Assembly (NCBI GenBank): GCA_947254465.1
Contig: CAMYEU010000120.1
Coordinates: 1-5,502, forward strand
Length of the DNA: 5,502 nucleotides
DNA from: an uncultured Gemella sp.
GTDB lineage: Bacteria > Bacillota > Bacilli > Staphylococcales > Gemellaceae
Direction of reading: 5' to 3'
Each line of letters begins with the position of its first letter. Position 1 is the first letter of the stretch. This document shows, one piece after another, positions 1 to 5,502 of the stretch. The notes below the pieces were generated by a model. That model was not told the origin of the DNA. It worked only from the letters and a program-made list of their open reading frames with translations, and made no database searches. Position numbers and translations under genes: made by a program.

Positions 1-404
1 AGACAGATATTATACTTGTGACTATAAAAAAAGTCAATAAACTGAGTAAGCGTTATAAGATTTAATGAACACACATGAAAAAAATCTGTATTAAGATTTA
101 AAATGTTTAAGTGAGAAGTTATAAACTTGAAGTGTTAATATAGTATTGAATTTGGGATTTTATTTATCTTAATAAAAAAAGAGCGTAAAAGATTCCTTTG
201 TGCTCATCGACTACAATTGTAACTATTGAAATATTATTAGATTCATGATTAGAACTTAGAATTTGAGGTTTTATTTGACTTATGTAAGTATACTGATAGA
301 ATACTGTTTCATGAAATTTAATAATTTTAAAAAAATTCATAAAATTTTCACAAATAATTTTATAAAAAGTAAGCAAGATACTATTATTTTATAAAAAAAA
401 CGGT
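1..404. other. AT-rich intergenic region, no supported gene
   Basis: No reading frame here has a convincing start, ribosome binding site or recognisable protein. It is very AT-rich with many stop codons on both strands. The longest open stretch lies on the minus strand (164-376). It would need a TTG start, translates to low-complexity Phe/Ile/Asn-rich sequence, and runs through a terminator hairpin, so I do not call it. Visible elements are the minus-strand terminator at 174-205, a 10-bp palindrome TTTCATGAAA at 307-316 and a 5-bp stem (AAGTT/AACTT) at 116-128. The last two are short enough to be chance. The right edge carries the promoter of the following operon. Confidence 0.6.
174..205 (-). 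terminator. Rho-independent terminator, minus strand
   Basis: On the minus strand, GAGCACAAAG pairs with CTTTTACGCTC across a short loop. The stem has nine consecutive pairs (two of them G-U) over 181-205, then a bulged pair and a final G-C. A run of seven T follows (174-180 read on the minus strand). The plus strand has no T-run after the hairpin, so the direction is minus. It would end a transcript coming from the right, but no minus-strand gene is supported there. It could serve a small RNA, or antisense transcription from around the operon promoter. Confidence 0.6.
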
Positions 405-410
405 TATAAT
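405..410 (+). promoter_or_regulatory. Probable -10 box of the A-type protein/ndh operon
   Basis: A perfect TATAAT lies 37 bases before the start codon at 448, so transcription would begin near 417. At 17-base spacing the -35 position (382-387, TATTAT) matches the consensus poorly, and there is no TG extension. An A-run just upstream (391-400) could help as an UP-like element. The assignment rests on the -10 box and its position, in very AT-rich DNA where such boxes arise by chance. Confidence 0.5.
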
Positions 411-447
411 AATAAATAGAAAATAAAAATAAAGAGGGAAACATTTT

Positions 448-810
448 ATGGCTAATACAGAGAATCATTTAATCTTGATAACAGATGTAGCAGTTGGAAA
501 ATTCCAAGAGATGTTATTTGATGCTGATAAAAGAGATAGTTATTTAAAAATTTCTATAGAGTTACAAGGTACTCAGATGCAATATGCAATTGATATCAAG
601 GATGAATTAGAAGCAGGAGACAAAGTACTTAACTTCGGTGATTTAAAAGTTATTGTTAATGAAGAAGACGAACTTCTGTTAAAAGGTCTTGAAATTGATT
701 ATGTTCAAGATGAATTTGGAAGTGAATTTACATTACACAATCCAAATATGATTGAAATCTATGATGATGAAGACGGTGGTTGCTGTGGAAATGGCTGCTG
801 CTGCGGATAA
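448..810 (+). CDS. A-type (HesB/IscA-fold) Fe-S biogenesis-like protein with Cys-rich tail
   Basis: This 120-residue cytosolic protein has the length and layout of A-type iron-sulfur carriers such as Bacillus YutM/ErpA. It shows the N-terminal 'ITDVAVGKFQEML' helix, the 'YLKISIEL' strand near 32-39, the 'KVIVNEEDELLLKGLEIDY' segment (67-85) and the 'FTLHNPN' motif (94-100). A-type carriers normally bind cluster or iron through one Cys in a GGCSG-like loop and a C-terminal Cys-x-Cys. Here the loop is replaced by 'LQGTQMQ' (39-45) with no Cys. After NPN comes an acidic stretch (DDED, 106-109) and then GGCCGNGCCCG with five Cys (112, 113, 117, 118, 119), the only Cys in the protein. The fold assignment is fairly secure. 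The function (cluster carrier, metal binding or other) is inference. The start is set by GAGGG at 434-438, nine bases before the ATG. It is the first gene of an operon with ndh, 37 bases downstream. Confidence 0.75.
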   Translation: MANTENHLILITDVAVGKFQEMLFDADKRDSYLKISIELQGTQMQYAIDIKDELEAGDKVLNFGDLKVIVNEEDELLLKGLEIDYVQDEFGSEFTLHNPNMIEIYDDEDGGCCGNGCCCG

Positions 811-847
811 AAATACAAAATAACAGTTAAAAGGAGAAATCAATACT

Positions 848-2038
848 ATGAAAAACGTAGTAATTTTAGGTGCTGGATATGCAGGACTAACGACTTTAAA
901 AGGATTAAAAAAAGCTGCTAAAGCTGGAGAGGTAAAAGTTACTTTAGTAAACAAAAACTCTTATCACTATGATACAGTAAACTTACACGAAGTATCAGCA
1001 GGGAACATTGCATCAAGAGATATTTGTATCGATATTAAAGATTTAGTATCTCCAGGTGTTGAATTTGTTCAAGATGAAGTAATTAAAATTGATACAGAGA
1101 AAAAATTAGTATTAACTAAAAAACACGAACTTGATTACGATGTATTAGTAGTTGGATTAGGTTTTCAACCTGAAACATTCGGAATTGAAGGTATGGCTGA
1201 AAATGCAATGCCAATCGCTGATATTAATGCTGCAGAAAAAATCTCTGCTACATTAGAAGATAACTTCAGAAAATATGCTACAAGTGAAGAAAAAGATGTT
1301 AAAGACATCTCTGTAATCGTTGGTGGTACAGGTCTTGCTGGTATGGAATTCTTAGGTGAATTAGTTCACCGTAAAAAAGAATTATGTTCTAAATACGGAA
1401 TTGATGAAAAATTAGTTAAAATTTACGGATTAGATGCAGCTCCAACATTATTACCAATGTTCACTAAAGAGTATAGTGACTATGCAAGAAAATACTTAGA
1501 AGATAATGGTATTGAAATTATCTTAGGAGCTGGAATTAAAGGCGCAACTAAAGATAGCTTTACTATTGAAGTTGATGGAGAAAGAAAAGAACTATTTGCA
1601 TCTACATTAGTATGGACTGCAGGTGTTCGTGGTAACAAACTTATGGATGAAGCATTCCCAGAACTTTCTAAACGTGGACGTCTTGTTACAACTCAACAAT
1701 TAACAGTACCAGGACTTGATGATGTTTATATTGTAGGTGACTGTGCTGCATTTATCGAGACTGGTCAAGAAAGACCGTACCCAACAACAGCTCAAATTGC
1801 AAACCAAATGGGAGCATATGTTGGAGCTAGAATTAGTGGTAAACAAGTTGGTGACTTTAAATATATCAACCGTGGTGTTGTATGTTCACTAGGTCACAAA
1901 GATGGTATTGCTGATGTTATGGGTGGTAAAAAAGCTAAAGGTTTTGCAGCTGCAAAACTTAAAAAAATCATTGAAGCTAAAGCTATTTATGAATTAACTG
2001 ACTTCATCACAGCACTTAAAAACCAACGTATTCTTTAA
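848..2038 (+). CDS. ndh: Type II NADH:quinone oxidoreductase (NDH-2)
   Basis: This single-subunit flavoenzyme passes electrons from NADH through FAD to membrane quinone without pumping protons, and is attached to the inner face of the membrane. At 396 residues it is full length for the family. It shows the FAD-binding GAGYAGL (8-14), the NADH-binding GGTGLAG (159-165) followed by Glu167, which matches the catalytic Glu172 of the Staphylococcus aureus enzyme as I recall it, WTAGVRG (256-262), the second FAD motif VYIVGDCA (293-300) and the quinone-site motif AQIANQ (315-320, Gln316 and Gln320). The Lys-rich amphipathic C-terminus from about 364 fits the membrane-anchoring helix. Similarity to staphylococcal NDH-2 runs along the whole length. 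AAGGAG at 831-836 lies 11 bases before the ATG. Codons look well optimised (GGT, CGT, AAC), suggesting high expression. A nearby alternative would be a ferredoxin-NADP or sulfide:quinone reductase, but the AQxxxQ motif favours NDH-2. Confidence 0.9.
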   Translation: MKNVVILGAGYAGLTTLKGLKKAAKAGEVKVTLVNKNSYHYDTVNLHEVSAGNIASRDICIDIKDLVSPGVEFVQDEVIKIDTEKKLVLTKKHELDYDVLVVGLGFQPETFGIEGMAENAMPIADINAAEKISATLEDNFRKYATSEEKDVKDISVIVGGTGLAGMEFLGELVHRKKELCSKYGIDEKLVKIYGLDAAPTLLPMFTKEYSDYARKYLEDNGIEIILGAGIKGATKDSFTIEVDGERKELFASTLVWTAGVRGNKLMDEAFPELSKRGRLVTTQQLTVPGLDDVYIVGDCAAFIETGQERPYPTTAQIANQMGAYVGARISGKQVGDFKYINRGVVCSLGHKDGIADVMGGKKAKGFAAAKLKKIIEAKAIYELTDFITALKNQRIL

Positions 2039-2060
2039 GAATAGTACTAAGTAAATTTTG

Positions 2061-2099
2061 TAAAGAGGACTCAATATATATGAGTCTTCTTTATTTTTT
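2061..2099 (+). terminator. Rho-independent terminator after ndh
   Basis: A stem of about 12 pairs (AAGAGGACTCA against TGAGTCTTCTT, one G-U) closes a seven-base loop ATATATA at 2074-2080. A T-rich tail TTTATTTTTT follows. It begins 23 bases after the ndh stop and separates this operon from the next promoter. Confidence 0.92.
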
Positions 2100-2112
2100 G
2101 AAATGTGATTTG

Positions 2113-2137
2113 TATTGATGTTAAATATAAATCAATA
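2113..2137. repeat. Inverted repeat upstream of the fusion-gene promoter
   Basis: TATTGAT (2113-2119) and ATCAATA (2131-2137) form perfect 7-base arms around an 11-base spacer, about 36 bases before the -35 box. The layout could suit a dimeric repressor or activator, but in DNA this AT-rich it may be chance. No regulator is assigned. Confidence 0.3.
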
Positions 2138-2172
2138 TATTTGTTATTTGCTGAGTTTTCAACTATGTAGAA

Positions 2173-2201
2173 TTGAAAAAAAGTTGTAATTATGGTAAGA
2201 T
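2173..2201 (+). promoter_or_regulatory. Promoter of the fusion gene-rpoY-rnjA operon
   Basis: TTGAAA (2173-2178) stands 17 bases before TAAGAT (2196-2201), and a TGG directly upstream of the -10 (2193-2195) makes it an extended -10 promoter of the SigA type. The predicted start is near 2208, giving a leader of about 39 bases before the ATG at 2247. The promoter lies clear of the ndh terminator. No other convincing promoter was seen before rpoY, so it may drive all three genes. Confidence 0.72.
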
Positions 2202-2246
2202 ATAGTGTAGAGAAAATTTAACCAAATAAAATTATGGGGAAAAATT

Positions 2247-3821
2247 ATGATTTATAAAATAGCAAATACAGCGGAAGAATATGAACAAATTTTCAAGTTA
2301 AATTATGAAACATTTGTTGAAGAAATTCCTCAACATGAAAAGAATGAAACAAAGAAATTGAAAGATAAGTTTCATGATAAAAATATTTATATTATAGCGA
2401 AAAAGAAAAATGATGTAGTTGGAATGATTTCATTATCTGATCAAAGGCCTTTTTCTTTAGATTTAAAATTGAATGATATCGATAAATTCTATAAAGGTGA
2501 TTATAAAAAACCTGTAGAAATTAGATTACTTTCAATTAAAGAACAGTATAGGAAAACAAAAGTTTTTACGGAATTATTACAAAGAACATTTAATTATATA
2601 ATTCAAAATGCCTATGATATTGTATTTATTTCAGGCACAACTAGACAAGAAAAATTATATAATCACATAGGATTTATAAAATTCCATGAAAATGTAGGAA
2701 CAAAAGAAGCAGAGTATATGCCTATGTATCTTAAACTGGATAATGGAAATAAAGTTATAGAGAGATTAGCAAACGCTCAAAGAATAAACTTCTTACCAGG
2801 TCCAGTTGATTTATCGGAAGATGTAATCGCAAAGTTATCTAAACAGCTTTATTCACATAGAAGTAGTGAGTTTGTTGCTTTAACAAAAGATACACTAGCG
2901 AAAATCGAAAATATTCTAGATGTAAGACAAGCGACAATATTACACGGTTCAGCAACACTAGCAAATGAAGCTATTATGGCTCAATTGAAGGGAAGAAATT
3001 TACTGAATGGTCTAGTTTTAGCTAATGGAGAATTTGGGAATAGATTGATTCGTGAGACTAAGAGACACGGTTTAAATATTGAAAGTTATTCTGTTGGATT
3101 TGGTGAAAGTTTTGATCTTGGTATTTTATCAGATAAACTAAAATTTGGAAATTATGATTTTGTTTATGTGGTCCATAATGAGACTAGTGTTGGAATTCTA
3201 AATGATTTAGATGAAATTACTAGAATTGTTAAAGATAATAACCTAGTTTTAGCAGTAGATGCAGTTTCAGCAGTAGGAGCTATTAAATATAGCTATAAGA
3301 ATGTTGATTATGTAGCTTGTTCATCTGGAAAAGCATTTTGTTCTGTAGCAGGTTTAGCAATAGTTGGTTCTAACTGTGAGTTAGTTCCTTTAGAAAACAC
3401 ACCATTATATCTAGATTTACACTATGCAAACAAACTTACATCTATACCTTTCACTCAACCATCGATTTTAATGGAAGCTTTAAACACAGCATTAGATGCT
3501 TTTAAAACTGATGAAAGATATGAAAAGGTACAAGAAAAATATACCTATATGAAGGAAGGATTAAAGCAATTAAATCTTCCAATTATGAAATTTAAAGAAA
3601 AAGAAGTTTCTCCAGTAATAATTACTGTAGAACTTCCTGAAAGTATATGTTCCCTTAACGTAGGTTCTTCACTTGCAATAAATAATATTTTTATTCATTA
3701 CAAGAGTTCGTACTTACAAGAAAGAAACATTATACAGTTTTCATTTATAAATATTAACACAACAAAAAATGAAATAGATTACACATTAAATATATTAAAA
3801 CAAATGATAGGAGATTATTAA
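2247..3821 (+). CDS. Fused GNAT-like acyltransferase and class V (PhnW/AGAT-type) aminotransferase
   Basis: This 524-residue protein has two domains. Residues 1-162 resemble a GNAT fold, nearest in look to acyl-homoserine-lactone or N-acyl amino acid synthase relatives: 'YETFVEEIPQH' (20-30), 'VVGMISL' (57-63), 'EIRLLSIKEQYR' (91-102) and 'LYNHIGF' (137-143). The usual R-x-x-G-x-G/A acyl-CoA loop reads RKTKVF (102-107), without either Gly. After a short linker, residues 182-524 form a PLP-dependent class V transaminase: LPGP (183-186), HRSSEF (204-209), GSATLANEA (234-242), HNETSVG (310-316), Asp338 in VDAVS, and Lys362 in SSGKAF as the PLP Schiff-base lysine. 'YLDLHYA' and the following 'FTQPS' recall 2-aminoethylphosphonate and alanine-glyoxylate transaminases. 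The substrate is unknown. The frame is continuous with no sign of frameshift, so the fusion looks real. GGGGA at 2236-2240 precedes the ATG by six bases. The stop overlaps the start of rpoY. Confidence 0.8.
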   Translation: MIYKIANTAEEYEQIFKLNYETFVEEIPQHEKNETKKLKDKFHDKNIYIIAKKKNDVVGMISLSDQRPFSLDLKLNDIDKFYKGDYKKPVEIRLLSIKEQYRKTKVFTELLQRTFNYIIQNAYDIVFISGTTRQEKLYNHIGFIKFHENVGTKEAEYMPMYLKLDNGNKVIERLANAQRINFLPGPVDLSEDVIAKLSKQLYSHRSSEFVALTKDTLAKIENILDVRQATILHGSATLANEAIMAQLKGRNLLNGLVLANGEFGNRLIRETKRHGLNIESYSVGFGESFDLGILSDKLKFGNYDFVYVVHNETSVGILNDLDEITRIVKDNNLVLAVDAVSAVGAIKYSYKNVDYVACSSGKAFCSVAGLAIVGSNCELVPLENTPLYLDLHYANKLTSIPFTQPSILMEALNTALDAFKTDERYEKVQEKYTYMKEGLKQLNLPIMKFKEKEVSPVIITVELPESICSLNVGSSLAINNIFIHYKSSYLQERNIIQFSFININTTKNEIDYTLNILKQMIGDY

Positions 3822-3823
3822 TG
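3809..3823 (+). promoter_or_regulatory. Ribosome binding site and TAATG coupling junction before rpoY
   Basis: AGGAG (3809-3813) lies inside the end of the fusion gene, seven bases before the rpoY ATG. The fusion-gene stop TAA shares its last A with that ATG. Such junctions usually allow terminating ribosomes to restart, so rpoY translation is probably coupled to the fusion gene. Confidence 0.75.
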
Positions 3824-4039
3824 GCAGTATTTAAAGTATTTTACCAAGAAAATTCAAAAGAGATTCCAGTAAGGGAGAACACTCAAGTATTATATGTCGA
3901 AGCTGATGGAGTACCAGCAGTAAGAAAGTATTTAGATGATAGAAACTATAATGTCGAACTTGTTCAAGAATTAAGTGAAGCATACTTAGAGTTTGAAAAA
4001 CAATCTGAAGACTTCAAAGTGGAGAAAGTTAATGGATAA
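3821..4039 (+). CDS. rpoY: RNA polymerase epsilon subunit
   Basis: This 72-residue protein matches Bacillus RpoY (YkzG, about 69 residues) along its length. The opening 'FKVFYQEN' (4-11), 'PVRENTQVLYVEA' (16-28), the 'VRKYLDDR' helix and 'LEFEKQSEDFKV' near the C-terminus are all recognisable. Epsilon is a small accessory subunit of RNA polymerase in Bacillota. Family knowledge places it on the core enzyme near the beta' subunit. Its gene is typically directly upstream of rnjA, as here. The 3' end overlaps rnjA by eight bases (4032-4039), so the two are probably translationally coupled and share a transcript. Nothing in the sequence looks broken. Confidence 0.95.
   Translation: MAVFKVFYQENSKEIPVRENTQVLYVEADGVPAVRKYLDDRNYNVELVQELSEAYLEFEKQSEDFKVEKVNG
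4021..4034 (+). promoter_or_regulatory. Ribosome binding site of rnjA
   Basis: GGAG (4021-4024) sits within the rpoY coding sequence, seven bases before the ATG at 4032. It supports that ATG as the rnjA start, and the resulting N-terminus aligns with RNase J1. Confidence 0.75.
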
Positions 4040-5502
4040 GATCATTAAAAAAAATGAAGTAGGTGTAGCTGCCATCGGTGGTCTAGGGGAGATTGGAAAA
4101 AACACCTATGCAATCCAATATCGAGATGAAATAGTTATTATCGATGCTGGAGTTAAGTTTCCTGGAGATAATATTCTAGGAATTGACTATGTAATTCCAG
4201 ATTACTCATATATCGAGAAAAATGTTGATAAAATTAAAGCATTAATAATTACTCATGGTCACGAAGATCACATCGGTGGATTACCATTTTTACTAAGAAA
4301 GGTGAATTTGCCAATTTATGGTGGTCCATTAGCTATAGGTCTAATAAGATCGAAATTAGAAGAACATAACTTATTAGCTAAAGCTGAGTTGAATGTAATT
4401 GATGAGGATACAGTATTAAGTTATAAATATCTTAAAGTTTCATTCCACAATACAACTCACTCAATTCCTGACTCATTTGGAGTAATAGTAAATACTCCCC
4501 AAGGGAATATTGTTCATACTGGGGACTTCAAATTTGACTTTACACCAGTCGGTCAAGGAACTAACCTACATAAAATGGCAGCGATTGGTGAACAAGGTGT
4601 ATTATGTTTACTATCTGACTCAACGAACTCAGAAAGAACTGAGTTTACTCAAAGTGAAAAAGAAGTAGGGAAAACAATTTCTAATATACTTCGTAAAGAA
4701 AAACACAGAGTAATTTTCGCTACTTTCGCTTCTAACGTATATCGTGTAAAACAAGTAGTAGAAGCATGTATTGAACACGGAAGAAAGATAGTAGTATTTG
4801 GGCGTTCTATGGAAAAAGCTATTAAAATAGGAACAGAATTAGGCTATATTAAAGCACCTAAAGAAACGTTTGTTAATAGTAAATATTTAAACCAAGTAGA
4901 TCCTAATAAATTACTTATTTTATGCACAGGTACTCAAGGTGAGGAGCTTGCAGCACTAAGTAGAATAGCTAATGGAACGCACAAAAAGATTACAATTATG
5001 CCGACTGATACTGTAATTTTTGCAAGTTCAGCTATTCCAGGAAATACATTATCTATAAACAAAAACATTGATTTATTATCAAAACTAGGTGCTAATGTTA
5101 TTACATCAAGTGTAAATAATGTTCATACATCAGGACACGGTTCAAAAGAAGAACAAAAATTAATGTTTAGACTTATTAAACCTAAGTATTTTATGCCTAT
5201 TCATGGTGAGTATAGAATGCAAGTAATTCATGCTCAAACAGCTGCTGAGTGTGATATTCCATTAGAAAATTCATTTATTATGGAAAATGGTGAAGTACTA
5301 GCCTTAACTAGTGATAGTGCTAGAATTGCTGGTAAGTTTGATGCATCTGATGTATATGTTGATGGATTAGGAATTGGGGATATCGGTAGTGTTGTAATTA
5401 AAGATAGAAAAGAGCTTTCTGAAGAAGGTGTTATCGTAGTTTCAATAGCAATTGATTTTAAAAATAAAAAATTAATGAATAATCCAGATGTAATTAGCCG
5501 TG
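4032..5502 (+). CDS. rnjA: Ribonuclease J1 (3' end outside window)
   Basis: This metallo-beta-lactamase/beta-CASP ribonuclease has 5'-to-3' exonuclease and endonuclease activity and acts in mRNA decay and 16S rRNA maturation. The 490 codons present align closely with Bacillus subtilis RNase J1 (about 555 residues), so roughly 65 C-terminal residues are missing past the window edge. Zinc-site residues are intact: the HGHEDH motif (His75, His77, Asp79, His80), His143 in TTHSIPDS, Asp165 in HTGDFKFD, and His391 in 'MPIHGEYRMQ'. The beta-CASP domain holds 'LLSDSTNS' (193-200), 'FATFASN' (229-235) and HTSGHGS (365-371), with His369 as the RNA-contacting catalytic histidine. The sequence after 450 begins the C-terminal domain and stops at PDVISR. 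The copy looks functional. RNase J2 is less likely because all motifs follow J1 and rpoY is adjacent. Confidence 0.96.
   Translation, partial: MDKIIKKNEVGVAAIGGLGEIGKNTYAIQYRDEIVIIDAGVKFPGDNILGIDYVIPDYSYIEKNVDKIKALIITHGHEDHIGGLPFLLRKVNLPIYGGPLAIGLIRSKLEEHNLLAKAELNVIDEDTVLSYKYLKVSFHNTTHSIPDSFGVIVNTPQGNIVHTGDFKFDFTPVGQGTNLHKMAAIGEQGVLCLLSDSTNSERTEFTQSEKEVGKTISNILRKEKHRVIFATFASNVYRVKQVVEACIEHGRKIVVFGRSMEKAIKIGTELGYIKAPKETFVNSKYLNQVDPNKLLILCTGTQGEELAALSRIANGTHKKITIMPTDTVIFASSAIPGNTLSINKNIDLLSKLGANVITSSVNNVHTSGHGSKEEQKLMFRLIKPKYFMPIHGEYRMQVIHAQTAAECDIPLENSFIMENGEVLALTSDSARIAGKFDASDVYVDGLGIGDIGSVVIKDRKELSEEGVIVVSIAIDFKNKKLMNNPDVISR

Noticed and set aside
19..36. Small hairpin TGACT/AGTCA
   Set aside because: The stem is only five pairs with an eight-base A-rich loop and no T-run, which is expected by chance in this composition.
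307..316. Palindrome TTTCATGAAA
   Set aside because: It is ten bases without a longer extension, second copy or clear relation to a promoter, so it is not called an operator.
164..376. Minus-strand open frame of about 70 residues
   Set aside because: It needs a TTG start, has low-complexity AT-driven composition, matches no family I know and runs through the terminator hairpin at 181-205.
206..447. T-box or other riboswitch ahead of the minus-strand terminator
   Set aside because: No T-box core sequence or recognisable riboswitch motif was seen on the minus strand, and no minus-strand gene lies downstream within the window.
733..954. Minus-strand open frame across the A-type protein/ndh junction
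   Set aside because: It lies opposite two well-supported genes and their intergenic gap, and its Phe/Ala-rich translation looks like a shadow.
2730..2800. Fusion gene as two genes joined by sequencing error
   Set aside because: The frame is continuous through the linker, with no internal ribosome binding site plus ATG before the aminotransferase domain.
3660..3810. Internal promoter for rpoY within the end of the fusion gene
   Set aside because: TTGCAA at 3673-3678 and TTACAA at 3714-3719 have no good -10 at 16-18 bases, so no promoter is called.
5440..5502. Truncated RNase J1 as a pseudogene
   Set aside because: The frame is open to the last base and aligns normally with RNase J1 there. 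The missing end is only the window edge.

Overview
The window looks like chromosome of a low-GC Firmicute. It is strongly AT-rich, has AGGAG-type ribosome binding sites, and carries an rpoY-rnjA pair, a hallmark of Bacillota. Protein likeness (staphylococcal-type NDH-2, Bacillus-type RNase J1 and RNA polymerase epsilon) and codon use fit Bacillales, with Gemella as my best guess. The genus is a guess from memory, not from a search. All supported genes are on the + strand.

Region 1 (1 to about 404) holds no gene I can support. Its one clear element is a hairpin followed by a T-run that would terminate transcription on the minus strand (174-205). Region 2 (405-2099) is a two-gene operon. A promoter-like TATAAT precedes a small A-type (HesB/IscA-fold) protein with an unusual Cys-rich tail. 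A type II NADH:quinone dehydrogenase (ndh) follows, and a strong intrinsic terminator closes the unit. The pair links a possible Fe-S or metal-handling protein with a membrane-associated respiratory flavoenzyme.

Region 3 (2100-5502) opens with a well-formed extended -10 promoter. It then runs through three tightly packed genes: a fused GNAT-like acyltransferase plus class V aminotransferase, rpoY (RNA polymerase epsilon) and rnjA (RNase J1, cut by the window edge). The first two genes meet in a TAATG overlap, and rpoY overlaps rnjA by 8 nt. Transcription and mRNA-decay genes therefore probably share a transcript and translational coupling with an uncharacterised metabolic fusion enzyme.

Most of the window is ordinary core genome. 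The points most worth a second look are the GNAT-aminotransferase fusion and its place at the head of the rpoY-rnjA operon, and the A-type protein that has lost its first conserved Cys but gained a five-Cys C-terminus. A possible small minus-strand transcript in the left intergenic region is a weaker lead.
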